A stretch of 64,000 nucleotides of DNA from Gloeobacter kilaueensis JS1 (GTDB lineage Bacteria; Cyanobacteriota; Cyanobacteriia; Gloeobacterales; Gloeobacteraceae), in contig NC_022600.1 in assembly GCF_000484535.1 (NCBI RefSeq), positions 186,001 to 250,000 of the forward strand. The letters run 5' to 3'. Positions 59,334-64,000 of this stretch are shown here, piece after piece (the stretch's first letter is position 1; the number at the start of each line of letters is the position of its first letter). The notes beneath the pieces are model-generated. The model saw nothing but the letters and a program-made list of their open reading frames with translations. It made no database searches and was not told the origin of the DNA. Both the position numbers and the translations under genes were made by a program.

Positions 59334-59789
59334 TTACTTGCGCATCAGTTGCCAGCCCGGCGGTATGCAGGCCAGAGTTGCCGGTGGACCAAACAGTGTG
59401 GGTGCATAATAGACCAGCAAAAAATTCAGAAAGTACAACCCATAAGCGCCCCACTGATTTTGCGCGGCGGGCAACAAAAATACCGCAGGCACGATCCCAG
59501 CCGCGAGAGCCAGCAGCGCCAGGATGTACCAGAGGGCGACGATGCCGCCGGTGACAATCTTCCAGACAAACTCGCCCATCAGATACCAGAACAGGGCGAG
59601 GCTGGAACCCACGAACACTCCGACCAGCCCCCAGGTGCGAAAATCCTTCAGCCAGCCTGCGAGAGTAACGCGGCCCGAAGGTCGGATCCAGGCGGACGAT
59701 TCGAGAAGCGACGGCCAGAGCAGGGCGGTGAGAAACACGGCCACAGCCGCACCGCCGATGATCCAGATCAAGCCCGAAACCTTGTTCAC
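59334..59789 (-). CDS. Four-helix membrane protein
   Basis: From the GTG at 59789 the product has 151 residues and four hydrophobic segments (about 4-22, 51-69, 75-95 and 103-135), with little sequence outside the membrane. The frame is open back to 59918, but that part overlaps the lipoprotein gene and looks unlike protein. It is 7 bp after the vWA-like lipoprotein gene and 10 bp before the tubulin-like gene, so it is an obvious candidate membrane anchor of this system. No family recognised. Confidence 0.7.
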   Translation of the reverse strand: MNKVSGLIWIIGGAAVAVFLTALLWPSLLESSAWIRPSGRVTLAGWLKDFRTWGLVGVFVGSSLALFWYLMGEFVWKIVTGGIVALWYILALLALAAGIVPAVFLLPAAQNQWGAYGLYFLNFLLVYYAPTLFGPPATLACIPPGWQLMRK

Positions 59790-59796
59790 CTGCCCT

Positions 59797-61182
59797 TTAC
59801 CTCCGGATGTAAAAGTACATTGAGAGATCGCTGCCGGCATTTTCGTTGAGCGCCACCGCCGCCAGACTGCGCAGAAATTGTTTGAGATGGAGGGTGCGGC
59901 TGGGTTCGTTGACGGCATCGTCGGTGTTCCAGCTATCCCACCAGCGCGGAAAAGTGTTCAGTTCTGGATGGGCAGCAAGGGCAAAAAAATAGTCAGCGCT
60001 CTGCTCAGAATTTAAAGCTTTTGTCTCAACCTGCACCGCCACTCCGAGGGGCCGGCTGGGTGGGTTGTCCTTCGCAGCGGTCTCACAGCTGCCCGCATCG
60101 GTGCGCACCTGGACCACTTCCGCCGGTAGTGGCCTCGGTTTGGTACCGGTGGGCACGGCGAGAACCTGAGCGCGCCAGTCGCCTCCCACCTCGGCTGCCA
60201 GCGCGTAAGGCAGCGGTTCCACCTGCCCACAGGCTTTGAAGGTGGCAGTTGGTGGTTCTCCCTGCAGCCGAAACCAGTAGGTGCGCTCGTCTTCGAGCAA
60301 TCCCATGTCGATGAGACCGCCGTCGCCAGCTTCCACCGCCGGTGCTTCGCTAAAAAAATTGACTCGCGAGCGAAAGGGCCGGGCCGTAAAGATCAAAAAC
60401 TGGGCCTGCTTTTGAAGGTTGCTGTCGGCCTGGTTGATCCCATCGAAGTAGTGGGCCACATCGACGTAGCTCCCGAGTACCAGGGCGTAGACGGGCCGGT
60501 TGGCACGAATGGACTTTTTGGCTTGCTCGGTGTCGAGATCGAAGACCACCCCGTCGAAGGCACTTTCGACGCCGACGATGCCCACGACCCAGCCTTTTTG
60601 GAGATAGCGGTTCTTCAAAAGACGAATCAGGCTCGTGACGTCGGTGTCGCGCTGGAACAAGTCCGTAACGATCACCCCCAGTTGACCTGATCTGGACGGC
60701 AGGTAGCGGTCGTTGAGCACCTGCTCAAGCTCAGTGTATAGACCAACACCTTTATAAAAATCCTGGTTTTTCCCGGCCAGGACGTTCAATCGCCGCTCGG
60801 AGGGAACCGCCGCAACACTGGTTCCGAACTTAAAGCTCTGTCTTTGGACCTGGGGAAACTGCTGCAGGCCGTCTTCGAGGGCGCGCAGCAACTGCTGATA
60901 GCGGGTAGTGGCCCCGGTGGCATTCACAAAGCCGCGCATCGAATCGGTGCCATCCACAAATAAACGGGCCTGCAGATTCTGGGAGGCTTCTGCCCTTTGA
61001 AAACTGGCTAAAGCCTGACAGGCACTGCCGCCGATTAAGCCCTGGGCACAGGGGGCTGGGGGCGGCGGCGGGCTGGAGCAGGCGGCAAGCAGAGTAAGCA
61101 GGGCAAGCGGCACAATTGGAATTTTCAAGTGGACAGGTGCGAGCGCAGCAAAGTAGTCCAGGTATAACTTTCGCCGCTGCAT
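59797..61182 (-). CDS. Lipoprotein with a von Willebrand A-like domain
   Basis: From the ATG at 61182 the product has 461 residues. The signal peptide ends in a lipobox (LALLTLLAACSS, Cys about 35). A vWA-like domain follows: LFVDGTDSMRGFV (about 74-86) resembles the first MIDAS strand, and QLGVIVTDLFQRDTDVTSLI the later strand with its metal-site Asp. The MIDAS is not canonical (DGTDS instead of DxSxS). The rest has beta-rich sequence of unknown type. It should face the periplasm, anchored to a membrane. It heads the tightly packed gene series with the tubulin- and actin-like NTPases. Confidence 0.75.
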   Translation of the reverse strand: MQRRKLYLDYFAALAPVHLKIPIVPLALLTLLAACSSPPPPPAPCAQGLIGGSACQALASFQRAEASQNLQARLFVDGTDSMRGFVNATGATTRYQQLLRALEDGLQQFPQVQRQSFKFGTSVAAVPSERRLNVLAGKNQDFYKGVGLYTELEQVLNDRYLPSRSGQLGVIVTDLFQRDTDVTSLIRLLKNRYLQKGWVVGIVGVESAFDGVVFDLDTEQAKKSIRANRPVYALVLGSYVDVAHYFDGINQADSNLQKQAQFLIFTARPFRSRVNFFSEAPAVEAGDGGLIDMGLLEDERTYWFRLQGEPPTATFKACGQVEPLPYALAAEVGGDWRAQVLAVPTGTKPRPLPAEVVQVRTDAGSCETAAKDNPPSRPLGVAVQVETKALNSEQSADYFFALAAHPELNTFPRWWDSWNTDDAVNEPSRTLHLKQFLRSLAAVALNENAGSDLSMYFYIRR

Positions 61183-61311
61183 CGCTGACAGAATTTTAGA
61201 AAGGATTAACAAAAATATGTATCTCGTCGCCGCTCTGGCAGGTGTGCCATCTCGCTTTCAAGCCTGCCGGAAGTCTTCAAGCAGAGCTTTGGAGACGAGA
61301 AACATGCAATT

Positions 61312-62253
61312 TTATGGCAAAGAGCTGTCCAGCAGTTTAGGGTCAAAATAATCCAGCGCATCGATGAGCATCTCCTGCCCGGTCACAGTCAAAAAAGCAG
61401 CCCCCCGAAAAAGCTCCCCCTGCCCGTCGCGCAGTTCGATGCGCACCATCGCTCCGCCGATCTCCCCCGGCACCACCCGCAGCGTCCCAAGGTTGCCGAC
61501 TTTGAGCAGTCGATCAAAGTCGGCATCGCTATGCAGCCGGGCGCGCATTCTGGGGCCGAACCACAATTGCAGCCGGGCAGTATCCCGGTCTGGATCATCG
61601 AGCATCTGGTACAACTCGACGATGCGTTTGCGGGCAGCTTGCAGCGCGTCGGTGCTGAGGGGCGGCAGCTTCAGCAGGCGGACGGTGTTGAACAAACGGT
61701 CGCTGCTGGTGGGCAGGCCCGTATCGGTGCGGTAGGAACGCCGATCCGACTGGTGCATACTTGCCGAATCGAAGCCGTCGATCTGCCACTGGTTGAGTAC
61801 GGGAATCAGGCGCAGGCGCAGGATGCGGGGGAGGGTGCTGCTGGCAGGGCGAGTCTCGACAGCATAATTAAAATCCTCGCCCGGCAAATAGCGCCCGTTG
61901 AGCAGTTTTCCCAGGCCGCCGGGAGCGATGGGAGCGCTGCGGCCTGCGACAAATTCGTTCTCGATTTCGTCTCGAAATTCGGCACTGAGCAGTCCCGCCG
62001 CCCAGCGGCCTTGATCGAGCTGCAGGAGAAACTGTTTGACCAGCGCATACTTTGGATCGCCAGCTTGAGCAGCGCCAGGTCGAGGCGAAGACGCCCGTCT
62101 GGGGGTGCGGCGGGTTGTAATGGGGAGGGCCGTGCGGCGAGTGGCAGCCGGGCGCGACGGCGCGTAGTCAGGCGCGATCGGAGCCGCAATCTGTGCCTGG
62201 CCAGGCTGGACGAGCGCCACAATCCACAACAGCACCAGCAGCCATCTTCCCAT
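61312..62253 (-). CDS. Exported protein of unknown function
   Basis: The 313-residue product has a Sec signal peptide (LLVLLWIVALVQPGQAQ) and a Pro/Arg-rich low-complexity stretch (about 25-65), then a folded part with YALVKQFLLQLDQGRWAAGL and a C-terminal beta-type end GQGELFRGAAFLTVTGQEML. The layout (linker followed by a domain tracking 'remaining' and 'total' helices) gives no family. It is 130 bp upstream of the lipoprotein gene on the same strand, so it may be the first gene of the cytoskeletal-like operon. Confidence 0.65.
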   Translation of the reverse strand: MGRWLLVLLWIVALVQPGQAQIAAPIAPDYAPSRPAATRRTALPITTRRTPRRASSPRPGAAQAGDPKYALVKQFLLQLDQGRWAAGLLSAEFRDEIENEFVAGRSAPIAPGGLGKLLNGRYLPGEDFNYAVETRPASSTLPRILRLRLIPVLNQWQIDGFDSASMHQSDRRSYRTDTGLPTSSDRLFNTVRLLKLPPLSTDALQAARKRIVELYQMLDDPDRDTARLQLWFGPRMRARLHSDADFDRLLKVGNLGTLRVVPGEIGGAMVRIELRDGQGELFRGAAFLTVTGQEMLIDALDYFDPKLLDSSLP

Positions 62254-62409
62254 CGCGCCTTGACTTCCTGCCTGCGGCTTGCTCTGATAATTGGAGAAAT
62301 ACAGAGACTACCAGCCGTTACGATAACCCTGATGGTTGTCTGTTCGTCAGGGCGTAGACCACGGATTTTTTGCAGGTCCGGTTCTCTATCTTCGCGATCA
62401 AGGCGCACG

Positions 62410-62718
62410 GTGAAAGTTGTCCTCGAACCCAGTGTCTACGTCGGTAACGTTCCTGTGCGCTGCACCGTCTGCAGCGGTCGGGTTCACCCCCTGCGCCTGC
62501 GCGGCAGGCAGCATCTTCTGGCGATTATCTACAACGACCGGGGCAAAGTCTGCGGTGAGCTGTGCCGCGACTGCCTTGCTGCCGGCCCGGAGGCGATTCG
62601 CCAACAGTTGCAGGAGCGCCTGAATGCTCTGCAGGCGAGTGTGCAACAGCTGCAGGAACTGGTAGCGGAACCGATCGATCTGCCCACGGTCGAGCAGGAA
62701 TTTCGGCAATATATGTGA
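62410..62718 (+). CDS. Small Cys-rich, probably zinc-binding protein with a helical tail
   Basis: From the GTG at 62410 the product has 102 residues. The first half has RCTVCSGRVHPLRLRGRQH and KVCGELCRDCLAAG, two Cys pairs spaced as in a zinc finger; the second half is a helical coiled-coil-like segment (LNALQASVQQLQELVAEPID). The frame is open far upstream, but that part overlaps the opposite-strand exported-protein gene and is a shadow. It is divergent from the cytoskeletal-like operon. Function is unknown. Confidence 0.6.
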   Translation: MKVVLEPSVYVGNVPVRCTVCSGRVHPLRLRGRQHLLAIIYNDRGKVCGELCRDCLAAGPEAIRQQLQERLNALQASVQQLQELVAEPIDLPTVEQEFRQYM

Positions 62719-62762
62719 CAGCTGGTCTTTATAATCAGCGGTACAGGTCAATCACACCTGTG

Positions 62763-62900
62763 ATGTTTTGCTCGCCCACTCCCTGGGCAAGTGCGCTGCT
62801 CTACCCGAGCCGGGCCTATCTACCCGGCAAGGTGCGTGCGGCCATCAATTTTTTGCGCCAGCACCTGGGGCAGGGCAAGTATGTGGACGAAGCTCAATAA
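62763..62900 (+). pseudogene. Possible C-terminal remnant of a LysR-family regulator
   Basis: The 45-residue frame contains ALLYPSRAYLPGKVRAAINF followed by LRQHLGQ. This resembles the end of LysR-type effector domains, where a tyrosine-proline strand is followed by a K-x-R-x-F-I-D-F-L helix. Nothing upstream continues the domain. It could also be a short unrelated protein. Confidence 0.4.
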
Positions 62901-63465
62901 GCAGCAGGTTTTGGGCTGGAGTTTTGAGTACTTCTAAAACCGTCCCCACCCCTCCACACCCCCCCTGCCCCCCGCTCTCCTCCCCTGCCCCGCCGGGCAG
63001 AGGAGAAGAGGGGGGGTTCACTGTCACTGGGCTGCAGGGGGGATAAGCGAGGACAATCACGGAGTCTGGCAGGAGCAGTGGCAGGCGGGATGGGTGGAGT
63101 CAGTTGCAGCCTCGTCTTGTTTTTCTTTTGCTGCAAGGGACGTAGGGCTGCTTGGAGCTGACGTTTAATGGCCTTCGGCTACTTAGCTCTTCGCAAAGGT
63201 TCGAGAAAGCAATTATTTTTATGGGCTTAAGCAGGTGGCAGCGAAGCCTACATGGTCGCGGCGAAATTAACAGCAGCCGGGTTGATCGCTGAAGCAACCG
63301 CGAACAGCTTTGTCTGGAACTGCAGCCAGCGCTGAAGAGATTGTCCCAGCCCGGTCCCACCTGTTTTGCATAAGTTTCGACGCTCAAATCCATGATCTTT
63401 CAGGCGCTGACTCCATTGAGAGTCAAGCCCGAAAGGATACCCCCACACTTGGAAAGGAAATTGAC
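62901..63465. other. Intergenic stretch without a supported gene
   Basis: Apart from the pyrimidine/purine hairpin at 62968-63016 no gene or known motif is visible. The frame of the acidic protein at 63466 is open upstream to about 63285 but offers no ATG there. Confidence 0.5.
62968..63016. repeat. Long imperfect hairpin in a pyrimidine/purine-biased tract
   Basis: A C/T-rich arm (62968-62990, ending CTGCCC) faces a G/A-rich arm (62995-63016, starting GGGCAG) across a 4-nt loop. The preceding 30 bases are also almost pure pyrimidine. This may be a dispersed intergenic repeat or a transcription end structure. Confidence 0.55.
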
Positions 63466-64000
63466 GTGGAAGACGAAGAAGAACAGCAAAGCTGGAGCAA
63501 CCTGGATGAGGAGGAATCGGCCAGCGATTGGCAGGCAAAAGCGAGTGCGACCGCTGGTGAATCTGAAGCGGATTCGCAAATAGAACCATCAGCTCAGGAG
63601 TACGAAGACGAAACCTGTTGCGAAGAAGGTTATGCCGCCGGGTACGGGTACGAACAGACTGCGCAAGATTGGGACGGCGACAGTGAGGCGGATCCGACTG
63701 GCTTCTGGGAAGGAGAAAGTGTAGCGGCAAGTGAATCAGATGCCGGTTACGAGGAGCCATACCAGGCAGATGGGTACTCAGCGGATGTCTGTTATGAGCA
63801 AGAAGACGATCCCGGCCAGGATGTATACGGACAAAGCGAGCGAACAAGTTGGTCTGAGCCGAGCGCATCGCAAAGCAGTGAATCGGGCGATACGTTCGAC
63901 ACCGTGAGCAGTGAGGAGACAACTGCCTACGAGGCGGATTCTGCCTCCGAAAGCGAACCTCACGAGGAAGGTAGCTGGTGGGATCGGCTGGTCGATTCGG
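63466..64000 (+). CDS. Highly acidic low-complexity protein, 3' end cut off by the window
   Basis: From the GTG at 63466, preceded by AAAGGA at 7-8 bases, 178 codons stay open to the edge. The product is dominated by Glu, Asp and Ser with scattered Trp and Tyr (start VEDEEEQQSWSNLDEEESAS; end SEPHEEGSWWDRLVDS). There is no hydrophobic segment. Such a stretch is probably a disordered N-terminal region of a larger protein whose folded part lies outside. The antisense frame over it is Arg/Pro/His-rich and is a shadow. Confidence 0.65.
   Translation, partial: MEDEEEQQSWSNLDEEESASDWQAKASATAGESEADSQIEPSAQEYEDETCCEEGYAAGYGYEQTAQDWDGDSEADPTGFWEGESVAASESDAGYEEPYQADGYSADVCYEQEDDPGQDVYGQSERTSWSEPSASQSSESGDTFDTVSSEETTAYEADSASESEPHEEGSWWDRLVDS

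Noticed and set aside
63248-63922. 224-codon minus-strand frame at the right edge
   Set aside because: Its Arg/Pro/His/Leu-rich composition is the mirror of the acidic plus-strand frame, which has a ribosome-binding site.

Overview
The window looks like chromosomal DNA from a deep-branching cyanobacterium, most likely Gloeobacter or a close relative. Supporting genes are a PsbO homologue (photosystem II), a CpcS/CpeS-type phycobilin lyase, a DevBCA exporter, a DUF6671 protein and several small cyanobacterial families, in DNA that is GC-rich almost throughout. The genus is an inference; no rRNA or other decisive marker is present.

Left third (1-18.4 kb, mostly minus strand): a cut-off TPR protein; a Dps-like ferritin whose signal-peptide region is separated from the ferritin fold by an in-frame TAG; two exported proteins of unknown role; a TetR-devB-devC-devA efflux operon with a perfect 22-bp operator palindrome and a terminator; a nucleotidyltransferase/XRE gene pair lying between two copies of a 60-bp sequence that is the 3' end of the next gene; a TPR-PDZ-metallopeptidase; an operon of four tandem paralogous SAM methyltransferases; and a ketopantoate-reductase-like/acyl-CoA-ligase pair.

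Middle (18.4-43 kb): a plus-strand surface-glycan type group (glycosyltransferase, glycosyltransferase-FkbM methyltransferase fusion, small coiled-coil protein), an M1 aminopeptidase with a HEAT-like tail, a membrane histidine kinase, a 59-residue exported peptide gene with a near-consensus promoter, then housekeeping genes: rqcH divergent from gmk-rpoZ-HDAC-like, an RNase II/R family gene, an MscS channel, the bilin lyase, a PAAR pair, a Uma2 protein, truB, psbO (predicted lipoprotein), fabH, a PgpH-like HD hydrolase and tRNA-Pro(CGG).

Right third (43-64 kb): directly after the tRNA is an AT-richer, HIP1-rich cassette (membrane-fusion protein, tiny membrane protein, FUSC exporter), followed by an IS3-type transposase remnant, an AlbA_2 regulator and about 0.8 kb with no recognisable gene. 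This reads as a genomic island. Beyond it, all on the minus strand, is the most interesting locus (about 49.9-62.3 kb): an exported protein, a vWA-like lipoprotein, a four-helix membrane protein, a tubulin/FtsZ-like GTPase, a large actin/Hsp70-like ATPase fused to a long N-terminal region, a membrane coiled-coil protein and a membrane-anchored beta-propeller protein, then a NERD membrane protein and a DUF6671 protein. Six of these genes abut or overlap by 4 bp, so a tubulin-like and an actin-like NTPase appear to be co-translated with membrane and periplasmic partners. The window ends in a very acidic, low-complexity ORF that runs off the edge.
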